DNA of 64,000 nt, taken from assembly GCA_033026295.1 (NCBI GenBank), contig CM065175.1, positions 27,809,375-27,873,374 on the forward strand, given 5' to 3'. Positions 1 through 12,000 of this stretch are shown piece by piece. This DNA is from Channa striata. Lineage: Eukaryota > Chordata > Actinopteri > Anabantiformes > Channidae. The position numbers and the translations under genes are program-made. Position 1 is the first letter of the stretch. Each line of letters begins with the position of its first letter. The notes beneath the pieces are model-generated. The model searched no databases, had not been told where the DNA came from, and worked only from the letters and a program-made list of their open reading frames with translations.

Positions 1-784
1 CTACAAGAGAAGTCTGTCTGAAACAGTGTTCACATGGTTCATTAATATTCAGGATGAAACGTACAGTAACGGATTTTCTGCCGCGCCGACTCTGAAATAA
101 CAATGTTAAAACTGACACTTTCATATTTCAGAGAGTCAGTGAAGGGAGGAGGAGGGAGACAGATGGGGAGCAGCAGTGAAATAACTTACAAAACTATCCC
201 AATCATTTTATAACCTTAACAGAGCTGTTCAAGCATTGGATGAAATTCCTCAGAGTATTTGTATCACAGTTTCTATAGCAGGAAAAAAGCTGTGTCCAAT
301 ATTTTCAACCCTGTTGCTTTTTATGTTGTTGGCCAAATGCAGTCACACATTAATATGAACCACAGGGCAGTTGATTAAAGTGAAAGGAGAGAGGTGCTGG
401 TTTGTACGTGTGACCTGTGTGTGACTGAACCTTCCTCGTCCTGCAGCTCTGCAGGAAGCAGCCAACTGGGAAGTGAAAGTGTTGCAGATGTGACCGTTTC
501 GGAGCACAGAGCTACCGTTAGCAGATCTCAGAGCTGCTGACCGTCCACTGTTGCAACACTGAGGGTGAGCATGCATCCGGCCCAGCCCTCTGCGCGCTGC
601 TGGTATTTGGGAGTGTTGGACAGAAAGACAGAGGATCCGCGGGGAGGGACTGCAGTCTGTTGTGTACGGAACATGAGCCGTCTACTGTGAAATAACTGAG
701 TGCTGACTAAAGCACGTCTGATGGAGGACGCAGTGTGACCCACACACTTTGCTGTTTCTATTGTCCTTTGGGTGGTTTTCATTT
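1..784. other. Unassigned sequence at left edge
   Basis: No exon-like reading frame with splice signals was recognised on either strand. This stretch could be promoter or intron sequence belonging to the cmtm6-like gene to the right, whose first exon I could not find, but nothing here supports that directly. Confidence 0.3.
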
Positions 785-1196
785 ACCGTATTTTCCGGAC
801 CATAAGCCGCTACTTTTTTCCGAGGTTTTGAACCATGCGGCTTTTACAGAGATGCGGCTTTTCTATGAATTTTTCTGCAGCCCTCAGATGGGCGCTGTAG
901 ATGGAAGTCAGTGCAAACAAAAAAGCGCCAGTTTTTATTCTTAGCGCATGCAACCCAAGACGCACAACAGCAAACATCAGCACTTTTACTGCCGTGTTAC
1001 AGGCACCATTCAGGTTCAGGTGTATGAATAAACACTTATGGTACAAAATCTTTCTATGTAAATATCTTATTTCTCAGCCTGGATATTGGCGGCTTATAGT
1101 CCGATGCGGTTTATATGTGACAAAATATATATTTCTTTTAAATTTTAGCGGGTGCGGCTTAAATTTAGGTGCGCTCCATAGTCCAGAATTTACGGT
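785..1196. mobile_element. 412-bp MITE with terminal inverted repeats
   Basis: The left end starts ACCGTATTTTCCGGACCATA. The right end, reverse complemented, reads ACCGTAAATTCTGGACTATG, giving imperfect terminal inverted repeats over about 20 bases. The motif GCGGCTT recurs inside the element near both ends. There is no coding capacity, so it is a non-autonomous DNA element. The ends resemble a widespread vertebrate MITE consensus, but I cannot assign a superfamily. No clean target-site duplication was visible. Confidence 0.75.
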
Positions 1197-4100
1197 AATC
1201 AAATGGCTGTAAAAGAATCTCAAAACACACCAAAATTAAAGACCATTAATTTTAAGCACATTTGAGGACAGAATTTTGGTCAAATCAAATTTGCATGTTG
1301 AACTTTCAGCACTAACTGTCTGACAAATTTGTGGCATTCTACTGATCACTTTATCCAGATATTCAAGTGGAGATGCTCATAAATTGATCATGTATGTCTT
1401 TCCTAGGTTTTAAAACAGCATGAAATAGGTTCTATGTACAGTAAGCCAATAATTTAGAGAATTTAGTTTTAATTTGGCAGATTTTTTGTGTAAAGTCAAA
1501 GTATAAATGGGCAAACAAAACCAGCTTTCTTTGAAACTCATCAGTGACTTGAGAAATGAAGCTCATTCTTTGAGATATTAAAGATTTACTTATAAGATCT
1601 ATACTGTAGCCTTCAGAGAGAAGGCTGCAACTCGGTCAACTCAGGACAGAAGATGCAGTGGATGGAAGTTCACATCAGCCCAAACAGACGCGTACTTGAG
1701 TGTCCTCCTTGTGCACACACATTGAGAGTAGGAGACTCGTGGACAGAGCTGCTTTGGAAAAAAAAAACCCAGTGAGGTTGGTAGATCAGGAGAAAATGTT
1801 GCAGTGAGCTAAGATAGACAAAGTGGACATTTGATGACCGAAACAAAGTCTTTACTGATCGGTCAAAGCTTGAGGCATTTGAGTTCAAGAAAAGATGAAT
1901 CGATCCCTGCCTAACACCATCAGTGAAGCACATGTGATGATTTAGGGAGGTTTTATCCAAAGGGGAGTGAGTGATCTGCATCATGTTCTAGGCCTCTTCA
2001 GTCAGCATGGACACCACTCCAGATAATTCTTGTCACAACGCTTCATTCTGGAGGGTGACGTACCCGCTGGAAAACTCTCAGCGATGGTTAGGGCAGTTCT
2101 GAACCTCACTGATGGATGCGGGACAAGATTGATCAAAAGTCTGGAAACGCTCTCCACCCAGCACAGCAGGTCTTTGGGACTTTTGGCACATCTGAATATT
2201 TACAAAAACTGATCAGCAGGCAGCCACAGATTTCTGCTGCAGTTTTTGCTTTAAAAAGCAATATTTTGATGAAAGTAAAGTTTGTATGCAAATTTGATTT
2301 TAACCACTACACAATGCTTAAATACGCTTGAAATATCTTTTCTTCTTTTTTGTATTTTTGTGATAACTTTACAACCATTTGATTGAAAATATATAATTAT
2401 TTGGTTTTTGAGTAGAGGATCCCATTTTCCCCCAGTTTCTTGCTGAGCTGCAGCGGAGCAGAAACCTAAGTTCAATTTGTAATATTTAGACACTTCAGTG
2501 AACTGGATTACAGAGCTGTAATACCAGCTGTCGTAGAGCAGTTACAATCTCAACGCAAAGTGCTAAGAAAAGCAGGAAACGAGTAAAACTCACCATGTGC
2601 TGGATTGCACCACATTGCAGCTGCTGATAACTTGACCTGTGTGGCTTTGTCAGCACTTTGGGAAGTGCTTTCACAATAATTGCATTCTGATCCCTTCACC
2701 TTAAATGCATTTATTGTGAAAGACAGACAGGAAGTGTTTGGCTTAGTGTAGCAGATAAACTGGGGATTCCCAGTTACAGGCTGGGTCGTTCCAGATCGGT
2801 TCCAGATTCCAGATGAACGCACGTGCTCTTGCAGGTGCACAGGTGAACCTGACCACCGCCTGAGTCTACTACCTGACCAACAGTGATCAGCTGTTTTTTC
2901 TTTATGCTTTTTGAAGATGCGCTAACGTTTATATTTTGTCATACGTTCTAATGTGAAACAAAAGTGCAGCTGGACCGGGACAATTTAGTGTGAACGGAAG
3001 TTTGTACATGGATACCGACATTTCAAACTGTGATCCAATGCCTTTAAAAACATTAATTATCAATACCAGACAAAACGTGAAGCCACAATGAGGACGTAGA
3101 CTTTTACATTTTTATAAAGAGGTGAATAAAACGAGCACGCAGAGACCGGGTCCATGCGTATGTAGTCGGCCCAGCCCCTGTTCTGTTGCATACTTTCATT
3201 TGCGGTTGTGTCAGACTTGTGTTGAAGTAGTTTGTTGACCTTCACTGACACAATAAGAGGAATATACATCAAATGATCCGATGAGCTAATCGTCTTAATC
3301 CCGCGAGTTGTTTAGCAAAGCAGCATATGACCTAGTTTACTTCTAACCACAATCACTGTGTTTTCCTGCTGTGATTAAATTGTACCTTCAGTTACTCTTT
3401 TCAACCGCAGACCGGTACTGACTAAAGTTTGATGAATACTGAGAGTTTAGACTCTGCAATAAGCCCATTTCATGCTCTGTGGATTTGTTTGAAAAAGGTA
3501 ACTTTAACTAAACGTGGAAATCATCTACCAGGACAAACTAAAGATTGGTGGTTTGAGCATATTTGCAGCTTGTTCAGGTGTCTTTTAAACTAATTTGTCA
3601 CTTTATATTTATGACTCTGTAAAGGTGTGTCTTAGTTTGTAACACTGGTAAAAAGAAGATGGCACTGAAGTGTGTGTTTGAGGACTTGATAGTATTTTAT
3701 CAGTATCAATAGAAAACAGTGGTGACATGCTTCGACGTTACTTGACATTTTACATTGGCATTAGTACTTAATACTTTCGTGTGTCACTTGTTTTGATCTT
3801 CATATTTCTTGAAGTGGTAGAAATACAAACCAGTTCTGGAGAAGTTTGGAGTCTTTTAGTTCCTCAGTGATGAAACTTGTGGTGGTTTGGTTGAAAATAT
3901 GGTCAAACTTCTGCTTTAGAAAAAAACTAAATAAACCAAAAATACTGTCGTTTCTCAGAGTGCAGCAGCCAGTACAGGAATGTGGTAAAACAGTCATCAG
4001 GCCTCAGGAAGCAAGTCGAGTCTTTGTGAGCTACATTCATATGGAAGTGTGTTGTAATAACAGTCATCAAATGTTGGAGTATTTGCTTGAAAAATATGGG

Positions 4101-4911
4101 AACTTAGTTGATTATTAGAACAGTTAATGTTAATCATTTGATCACATGCTGCAGTGACATGCAGGGTGTTTTCTAATCCCATAGTTTTTTTCAGTTGTCA
4201 TTATGTAATAAGAACACTTGGTTGCATTCTCAGAAATGTGGCTTTTTGGACTGTTTTGTCCAGATTTTGACCATTGGGGCCATAAACTGTGCAGAGAAAT
4301 ACCTGAGCTGCCCTGCACAAGTGTGAGAGAAGATTTCACAAGCGACAACTCTGTGAAACAAGGAGCAGGGAGACGCCAAGATCCAACTTTACTCACCCGG
4401 TGTCACTCAGTGACTTGGCTGACGTGAGGCTCTGAGTTTAGCTCTGTGGTTCGGGGTTGGAACAAAACGCAGACTTTCTATAACCTGGTGCTGAGCTCAC
4501 TGAACTCTCTCGAACACACACATTTCTCGCTGTTAAAGCTAGTGCAATGCAACATCAGTCTGTGCTGCACATTTTGGTGGCGTGGTAAACCAGAGAGAAA
4601 GTGGAAAATTGTACTTCCTGTGTGTTTCCTGTCCTACACATCCAGAGAACCTAACAAAAGGTTCGTGTGTTTGGCAGAAATGAGCTAGAAGCAGCACACT
4701 GCTCCTTCAACTGATGCAACAACGTTAGAGCAACACAATCATTTGTGTTGTTGGTTTAAACATTCACAACATTAACAGAAAATGTGGGGGGGCAGTGCGG
4801 TGCTGCAGCAGCTTCTCTCTCCACCAGATGGGGGTCTTCCTGTTGACTCGGCTCACTGCTGGTTCTGTGTTGCCCAGGATGCCCCCGTGGTGGGTTGGAA
4901 TACTGCTGCTG

Positions 4912-4914
<3 letters not shown>

Positions 4915-4965
<51 letters not shown>
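4915..4965. repeat. (AC)25 microsatellite
   Basis: Uninterrupted AC dinucleotides. The apparent reading frames across it (poly-TH on one strand, poly-VC on the other) are artefacts of the repeat. Confidence 0.97.
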
Positions 4966-4967
<2 letters not shown>

Positions 4968-5569
4968 GTGGACTAGTTCTGCCACAACCGTCACTACAGT
5001 TGTAATAAACACAGGCAGACGTGCTCCTAATCAATGTGTGTGTGTGTTGTGCAGCGTCTGACATTTAACCACCATGATCGACACTATCACAATGACAGGT
5101 TGCTATCGTTGGGCGCTCGATTTACACTTAGACATGTGCACACAACTTCTCCAAATGCACAATCACATGGTCCTGTTCTCTGAATCAGTGTTAAAATAAG
5201 AATGAGCCCAATTTACTGGCTGGACAAATTGAACCAGCAGGGACCAGCTCTGTCCCCGTTCTCAGCGCAATAGCACCAAGAACTCACATAGTTCTGCTTC
5301 ATATCTCCCCGTTTCTGCGCGTAGGGTTGACGTTCTCGTTTTATTATTCAATGATCCTGTTTGAAGGCATGTTTCACAGTGGATTCAGTAGATTATGTCT
5401 TAAAATGAACCATTAGTCTTTCGCTTTAGTTTTCTCCTGTGCAGTGAAGGCAGGTGTCAGTCGACTGTGTACCGGCTCCCACAGAGTACTGCTGCTTTAA
5501 CTAACACCATGGTCGGAGGAACTGACCCTGGACCTGCATGTGCCTGGTTTAATGACGCTACTGTGACGC

Positions 5570-5640
5570 GTTGACTCTGATTAGAAATGTAGTGGAGCAA
5601 AAAGTGAAAGTTGCCATAATTAAATCTACTAAAGTAAAGT
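5570..5640. repeat. 71-bp interspersed repeat, copy A
   Basis: Nearly identical (two mismatches) and same-orientation copy of 28574-28644 in tg intron 17. It contains a TACTAAAGTAAAGTACAGAT-type motif that I associate with abundant teleost interspersed repeats. Confidence 0.8.
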
Positions 5641-5985
5641 ACAGATACGTGGAAAATGTCCCTAATTATTCTCCACCACAGCTGATCGGTAGCAGCTCCT
5701 CTCTCGGTGAGGATTGCATGAAGGGAACTACTGTAATACACTTTTTCCACTTTCTGATTTCAGGCTCCTAACTTTGTGTTCCATATTACAAGCTTGTGTG
5801 TGACGGTCACGAATCCTTGTATTATTCTATGTCATGTTCTTTATTTATCTGAGCACACAGTCTGAAAATCCACGGTTTGCTTCTTAAGTTTTGACAAATG
5901 TGTTTCTTACATTTTCGCCTTTCTCACATCAGCCACTGTTCCTGTCAGAGAGAGTTTACCTGTCTGATGTCTCTCTACCCATCAG

Positions 5986-8337
5986 CTCTTGTCCTTCGTG
6001 GCCTTCATCCTGGAGGAGGTGGTCAGTAGCTGCATCAGTTGCAGTGCTCTCTACTTCTTTGAGTTTGTCAGCTGCACGGCCTTCCTCTTCACCCTGCTGC
6101 TCCTCGTCCTCCTCTCCACCACCCTGCACACCAAAGTTGGCATCGACTGTTGGCCCAAGCTGGTAAGAGCCTCCCCACCTTTACTTTGGAGCTGCTGTAG
6201 CTCCTGAATCACACTGTTTGGAGTATAAAGTATTTTAAGAAACAAGGAAGCTAATGTGTGGGAAGCACTTCAGGTGAAATATCCACATATCCACTATGAA
6301 TTCACAGAAACATTGCTCCTCATAGCTGCAGAATGTCAGTTAGAATCTTCATGATTAACGTGATGGTTGTCGGGACATTCATGGGTCCACTGCAAACAAA
6401 AGCAGACAATGGCCAATTTAACTGCTTTTGTTGGACATATTTTTGCTAAATGTCCATAAAAGTTGCCTCAAACAACCATGGCTCCCTGTAGTACCTGAAA
6501 TTTACAGGTACATCTACAACAAACGACGCACATAAACATGTTATGGGAGAAGCAGGAACACATTCAGATTTTACAATAGCTGTTGAATGTATAAACATAT
6601 TCTCCATGTGCACAGTCTGCACAGCAGTGCTGCTTCTTTGGCATTGTTCTGAATGATGCGTCCATGCCCTTTGCTCAGACAAACACAGCACTTCCTATTA
6701 AAATCCCTTTGTCTTTTTTGCCTTTAACTGACAAAAGTCAGCTAAATCATATGAAGGTTTCCAGTTAGGCACATAACTGTAGGAAGCATGGAAACGAGTT
6801 ACACAAGAATGAAACTGATTAAAAGAAGAAGTAACAGGGTCGTGTAATTGTAGAATTAGTGTCAAGACTTGGCGGGCGGTCTCAGTTTCAAACAGCACAC
6901 GTGACATTACATGTGTCACTAATATGTCCTTGAAACTTGATGTATTTACTGTAAATGACTTATGTGACACCCACATTCTGTTTAGTACCAAAACAAAATT
7001 GAGAACCTGAAACCAACGAATTGTTTTGTATTGTTACTAGGAAAATGGCCAACATGCTTAATTTATATCGTGTCAGTAGCGTAGTGATGAATCAATTAAT
7101 CATTGCAGCTCTACATAAAATGTGTGACTTTGTGCTGTGTGTCAGGCAGAGCAGAGGATCCCCGGAAAGATGTCCATACTACAGGACAGTTTTTGTCTTT
7201 AACAAACGATTTGTCATCCTGTGTAAATATGGCAGAATACTTTCTTTAAAAAAATTCTTGAATAAACGGCTACAGCTGCACGTGTCTCCTCACACAATAG
7301 TTCTCAGGAAGTGTCTCCTTTTTTTTTCTTCTTCTCTTCTGCAGGACATTACTTTACACTGCGGCCATCGCTGTCTTGTTTGCCGTGTCCTCCATTGTTT
7401 TCTCTGCAGACAACAGTGGGACGGCGGTGGAGAGAGCCGCGGTGGTATGAGAACCACACACTCAGACAGATCTGTCCTGCCTCCTGATTTCCACCCCCTT
7501 CTTTTCATTCCTTTTCTCCTCCTCCTCTTTTGCCTTCTCTTTTTCTAAACACCATCTCTTTGTCTTTCCTACCTTTGTTTTCCTTCCATCTGTCCTCCCA
7601 GTCTCTGTCTTGTCTCCCTCATTTGCAGCCTCTGCGGTTTTCCTAACCTCTTCCTTTCCTTCCGTAGCTCTTTTTTTTAATTTCGTCCTTTTATCCTTTT
7701 TTCCTCCATACATCCATCTTTTCGGCTTTTCATTGTTCTATTTCCATCTTTTCTTAATTCCCTATTTCCTATACTTTTCCTCTTCTTCTTTGCTTGCCCA
7801 TCAGTTCCTCCTTGCCTTCTCCTCTTCCATTTTTACCTTTCTGCCACCTATTTGTTTTTACCTTTTTTCTGTCTTCCCTCCTCGTGTCTTTTTCTCTTCC
7901 ATCTTTTTTCTTCATACCCCCTCATTTCCTTTTATGCCCTTTACTTTTCCACCTCCCCTTTTCACCATTTTCTAACCTCCTTTCTTTTTGCTTATCCCCT
8001 TCTTCCTTCCCTACTTCCTTCTTCCCAATCCCTACCTTACATCCATCTTCTCCTTTAATGCTTCCTTCTACTTTTTTTTTTTTTTTTTTTTTAATCTCCT
8101 TGTTTCCTTTTCTGCTCTTCTCTATCCAATCACACCATCTCTGCATTGAACTTGCTGAAGATAGTTTCTTCTCTTGTTCACCAGGCATTTGGCTTCCTGG
8201 CAACAGCATTGTTCCTCATTGACATTGTCTTGCATATAAAGACCAGTGGCTTCCCTTGGAAGACAGACGGAAGGCAGGAAACCAGTAACGGTGACGTGGC
8301 TCAGCCTGAGGCGGAGAGACTCCGAACAGCAGAATAA
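5986..8337 (+). CDS. cmtm6: cmtm6-like MARVEL-domain protein (3' part, frameshifted)
   Basis: Three coding exons are visible: 5986-6162, 7345-7444 and 8185-8337 (stop TAA). The first encodes membrane segments with EEVVSSCISCSALYFFEFVS, closely matching the EEVVS..C...LYFFEFVSC signature of CMTM6. The second gives a hydrophobic segment containing TAAIAVLFAVSSIVF. The third gives AFGFLATALFLIDIVLH and an acidic tail ending in LRTAE. CMTM6 is a tetraspan MARVEL protein of plasma membrane and recycling endosomes; in mammals it stabilises PD-L1. The first coding exon (cytoplasmic N-terminus) was not found. Exon 7345-7444 is 100 nt, one base too many: the preceding exon ends in phase 0, yet the hydrophobic frame of this exon needs one base skipped near its start. 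This could be an inactivating mutation or an assembly error. Family identity is firm; orthology to CMTM6 rather than another CMTM is likely. Confidence 0.8.
7466..8125. repeat. Polypyrimidine (CT-rich) tract with T21 run
   Basis: About 650 bases of nearly pure C/T on the plus strand fill most of cmtm6-like intron 3, including 21 consecutive T at 8072-8092. Phe/Ser/Leu-rich plus-strand frames and Lys/Glu-rich minus-strand frames are composition artefacts. It ends shortly before the acceptor of the last exon. Confidence 0.85.
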
Positions 8338-9847
8338 GTTTGGGTTTTTTCGTGTGTTATTCTGCACGCGTTCACTCTGCATAGAGGTCAGATCTTTTTA
8401 AGCAATATCTCTTTAATGCAAACATCTGGCCTGATGTCCGCTTTTAAATTGTGGTTTCAGTTGTTGACAGTTACAGCTGAGGAGGCTCTGACCTGCAAAT
8501 ATCCTCTAATACTGAATCAGTCAAAGTGCAGAGCATCTGTCAGTGTATGATGTCGTTTGATTAGAGAGAAACAGCTCATGTTTCTCTCCTTTTTAAAAGA
8601 CTTAGTGATTTTATTTTTTAGGAAGAAAGGAGACACTAAAAGCTTCAGACCACTAAAATACTGCTGTAAAACATTTTTATACGCTGATCAAAAATATGGA
8701 TTTTATTCTGTTATTGTGTTTTCTCTTTTTGTCAAAATCATGAAATGTATACAAGAAATTAAATCCTGTGTCATAAAACTGCCACAGCAACAGACTGAAA
8801 GTTAAAACAACTAATTATTTTCATGTCTTTTAGTAGGTATTAGTTCACGGTCAATAGTGGCCAACCTCAGTCTACATTGTTTGATTAATATATCACACAC
8901 TCTCTATATTTGAAAAAAATATGAACTGCACAACAAACTTTCTCTAAAATAATGTGTATTTGCAGTTTAAAAAAACTTTTTGACTTTGACAAGCCCCAAG
9001 AAACAGCAAATGGTAATTATTGAACTAAACATATTTGTTTTGATCTCCGAGTCAACAGAGTCATATTGATTTGTCTAAATAGTACAATTCCCCTTACTGA
9101 AGATGTAATGATTGAAATTCTCCAGCAGATGGAGTCTTCAGGCTGCTGCTCAATTCCACTGAGCTCGGCAGAAAAAGTTGAAGAAAAAGTTCTGGATTTT
9201 TCAAGCTGGTCCTAATAGAAACTTTAGTGCTCTTTATGCCACATCTTTTCTGCTATGTTTCCACCCAAAATGTGACTATTCACATTATGAAATAATCGTG
9301 GTTCTGTGGAAAAACCCACTTCAAAATTCAGCTGAGACTCATGTGAAATGCCTGCAGTTCATGAGCAAAGTCAAAGTGGAATTTACCGTTCGTTCATTCA
9401 CAAGCTGTTTTGTACTTTGCAGATTTAACAGCTGACGTACTTTTGCAGATGGAGCTTTGGGATCATGTTTGGATTTATGTATGTTGTTCTGAAGAAGTAA
9501 GGCAGGGGTGAAAGCCTTCCACAGGTTCCCCCTGAATAGGCCAATGGAGATTAAAATGTACATATTACCCCGTTTGCAGATTGTTCCATGTAAGCAGAGA
9601 CTATTTCTCAGAGGCAGAAAGAGTGTGAAGCTTGTAATATTACAAATTAACAGCTCATGGATGAAACCTTCTGTTTCCATCGGTGAACTCTGGTTTATTT
9701 GTGCGCCTCACCATAGGATGTGAAATTCTGAAATTTAAAGTATGTTTTTTAGTTTTGATATGCTTCTGAATCACTCCATAAACTCAAGTAAAAAGCCAGT
9801 AAATGAAATCCCTCCACACAACTCAGATCAGAAGAGTGAAATATTCA

Positions 9848-10110
9848 ATTCAATTCAATTCAACATTATTTCTATAGCACCAATTTACAACAACGTCATC
9901 TCAAGACATTTAGAGAAAAGCCAACAAATCCCCCTTGAGCAGCTATAAGCAACAGTGGAGAGGAAAAACAGAACCAGGCTCAGGGTGGGTGGCCATCTGC
10001 CTTGACCCGTTGGGTTGAGTGGAAAGTGGAGAGAGAAAAGAGCAAGAAGAACAACAGAACAAGAAGGGGGACATGTGAAGACGGGGACAGAGAGGGAGAA
10101 GCACAACTAC
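9848..10110. repeat. Probable teleost interspersed repeat fragment
   Basis: It opens with tandem ATTCA units and continues with ATTATTTCTATAGCACCAA and further text resembling a common teleost repeat that typically begins ATTCAATTCAATTTTATTTG. No coding capacity. The family is not assigned and the boundaries are approximate. Confidence 0.5.
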
Positions 10111-10578
10111 AGGAGATATGTCTGAGAAACACTGAATGGTTGATAAATTCAGAATCGATGTGGTGACATTCATTCCTAAACATGAGTCACCGTGGAAAGA
10201 AGGAAAGACGTTTTAACAAAGACTCCACGTGCATAGAGAACACTCAAGTTTCTATTAGGCAATCCAAAATCCATGGACACAGTTATGATCGAGTCCATTA
10301 TTTCCACACAAGCAGCAGGAAGAACTGAATTTCTTGGGAATCCTAATTAACCAAATTCACTGACTTTAGTCTGTTTTGTGAACTGTGCCAACAGTTCTGC
10401 CAAGTGCCTTTACCATAAGCTCTGATGTTAGAGCCGGAAGAGTGTCCACCTGTCTTTCTGGTGTGACCTCTGACCTTCCTGTGGCAATCTGTTTATTCTT
10501 CTTTCTTAGTTTTATATTAATCTTTCTCTGAGAAGAATTTACTGTAATTTGTTTTGACTTCAGTCTTTTTGGTCCTCT

Positions 10579-10579
<1 letters not shown>

Positions 10580-10612
<33 letters not shown>
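10580..10612. repeat. T33 homopolymer
   Basis: Thirty-three consecutive T on the plus strand. It could be the poly(A) tail of a minus-strand retroposed sequence, but no recognisable parent sequence lies next to it. Confidence 0.95.
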
Positions 10613-10613
<1 letters not shown>

Positions 10614-10852
10614 TTAAAATCACAATTTATGTTTTGTTCCATTGATTTTAACCCTCAGCTGAATTACTTTGTATATTCAAAATTTAATGAAGGAACATTG
10701 TTCTCTTCTGTCATATATCAACACACTTTATAAGCGACCGATCACGAGGAAACAGCTGACCAGCTGTTTTAAAAGCGTTTTTAATTTTCTTTCAACAAAT
10801 TCCTCACTTCAGATTTTTTTTTGTTGTAGTTTGTTTTTTGGCTGTAATATTA

Positions 10853-11095
10853 GACTCCAATATTTGAATCTGTTGATGGTAAAAAGCCCATTAGGCAGAT
10901 CCGGGATGTCTTAAATGCCAAATCTAAAGTGTCGACTTCTTTAAAAAAATTGAGAAATGGTTGTTGGGCAGCTGCAACGATTCTTCGACATGTGGCTAGA
11001 AGGCGTTTTGAATCGAAGCTGCTGAAGGGTTCATGCAGCACTCTGCTACTCATTCAAAGTGTCCTTCAACCAGGAAGACTGTGGGGTTCCTCCTG
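10853..11095 (+). other. Unexplained 80-codon ORF, exon-like
   Basis: A plus-strand frame opens after a possible splice acceptor (polypyrimidine then ATATTAG) and runs about 80 codons to TAA. It contains PIRQIRDVLNAKSK, WAAATILRHVARRRF and STLLLIQS. The pattern of alternating hydrophobic and basic residues loosely resembles IQ-type or helical-repeat proteins. I do not recognise the protein. No partner exon was found. It could be an exon of an unknown gene, a degraded retrocopy, or chance. Confidence 0.25.
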
Positions 11096-11877
11096 TTAAA
11101 GAATACAATACCTTAAATACGACTAACAATTGTTCTTCATCTATGACATGTCATTTTCATAAATGTTTCAATTCTTATTCTCCATATTGATGTGATGACT
11201 TATTTTTTTTCTTTTACAAAGAGATATACAATCTTTTTCACGAAGTAAAAACAAACTTGCAAAACGGTTTTTACTGATGCTGTAATACATTAAATTAACA
11301 GCAAAAATGAACCTAAAGACCCAGATAACCAAGGCAAATGTGTTTAAATAAGTGAAAGTCATGAGATGGTTCATATGTAAACACTGAATTTTTAAATTTC
11401 AAGTGATACATTTAGTGTATTTGAGGTGATTCTTGAGAAGGGACCAGGTCTTTCATTACAGTTTTACAGCATTTACAATATAACATTAAATCAACGAGGG
11501 AGAACACTGGAAATCTGAGGGCAATGTTTTGATTCATATTTTTGTAATGTCAGTTCCAGACAATCCAGATATCATGTTTTATAATGAAATTGATTGTTGA
11601 GGATGAAGAAATTTTATTTTAAGGAGATTTTTTTGTAATATATTTTGTGCTACTCTTTCATGTGCCTCCAAGCTTAAACCTGTATTCTGTTGTTTCATAC
11701 CTGCGATTTATTTGCGCAATAAAAATATTTTAAAGACAACATTGTTTTTATTCATGTTTCACCAAATGCAACGTAAATCACTTTGTGTATTAACAGTTTC
11801 AAAATTATTTTCGATACATTCGAAGCTGAGGCTGGAACGTCGTTCTTCCTGCGGGACGTGGTGGGAACCACGTGTGT

Positions 11878-12000
11878 CCAATTTCCGGAGTTCACGTCGA
11901 ACACGTGGGTCGGCGGGAAACGTTTCATCGACAAACAAGATGGCGGCCCGGCAGCCCGCTAACGTGTCGCCGCGGGATGAAGAAAACGTCACGGACGTGA
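11878..12000 (+). CDS. Putative first coding exon of an unidentified gene
   Basis: An ATG at 11944, in the context CAAGATGGCGG, opens a frame reading MAARQPANVSPRDEENVTD. It stops at a consensus donor GTGAGTAAC right after 12000, phase 0. The surrounding 200 bases are unusually CpG-rich compared with the AT-rich neighbourhood, as expected for a housekeeping-type promoter and first exon. I do not recognise the protein and found no matching downstream exon on the plus strand before the minus-strand Ig gene and tg. It may belong to a gene whose other exons are small, to a relic promoter, or to a gene broken by rearrangement. Confidence 0.35.
   Translation, partial: PISGVHVEHVGRRETFHRQTRWRPGSPLTCRRGMKKTSRT

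Larger units (their letters stand above)
1197..5985. other. Long stretch without a recognised gene
   Basis: This is AT-rich, intron-like or intergenic sequence. Short open frames are present on both strands but none has a recognisable domain or paired splice sites. An (AC)n microsatellite and one copy of a 71-bp interspersed repeat are listed separately. The region immediately left of 5986 must be intron of the cmtm6-like gene, because that exon starts at a splice acceptor; how far the intron extends is unknown. Confidence 0.4.
8338..11877. other. Region downstream of the cmtm6-like gene
   Basis: The left part is presumably 3' UTR of the cmtm6-like gene; an ATTAAA near 8758 is a possible poly(A) signal. 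The rest is AT-rich, with an interspersed-repeat fragment, a 33-base T run and one unexplained ORF, listed separately. No further gene was recognised. Confidence 0.4.

Noticed and set aside
4756..5064. Overlapping open frames with poly-VC or poly-TH
   Set aside because: Produced by the (AC)n microsatellite in all frames.
7610..8222. Long Phe/Ser/Leu-rich plus-strand open frames
   Set aside because: They read through the CT-rich tract; composition alone removes stop codons. They are overlaid on the cmtm6-like intron.
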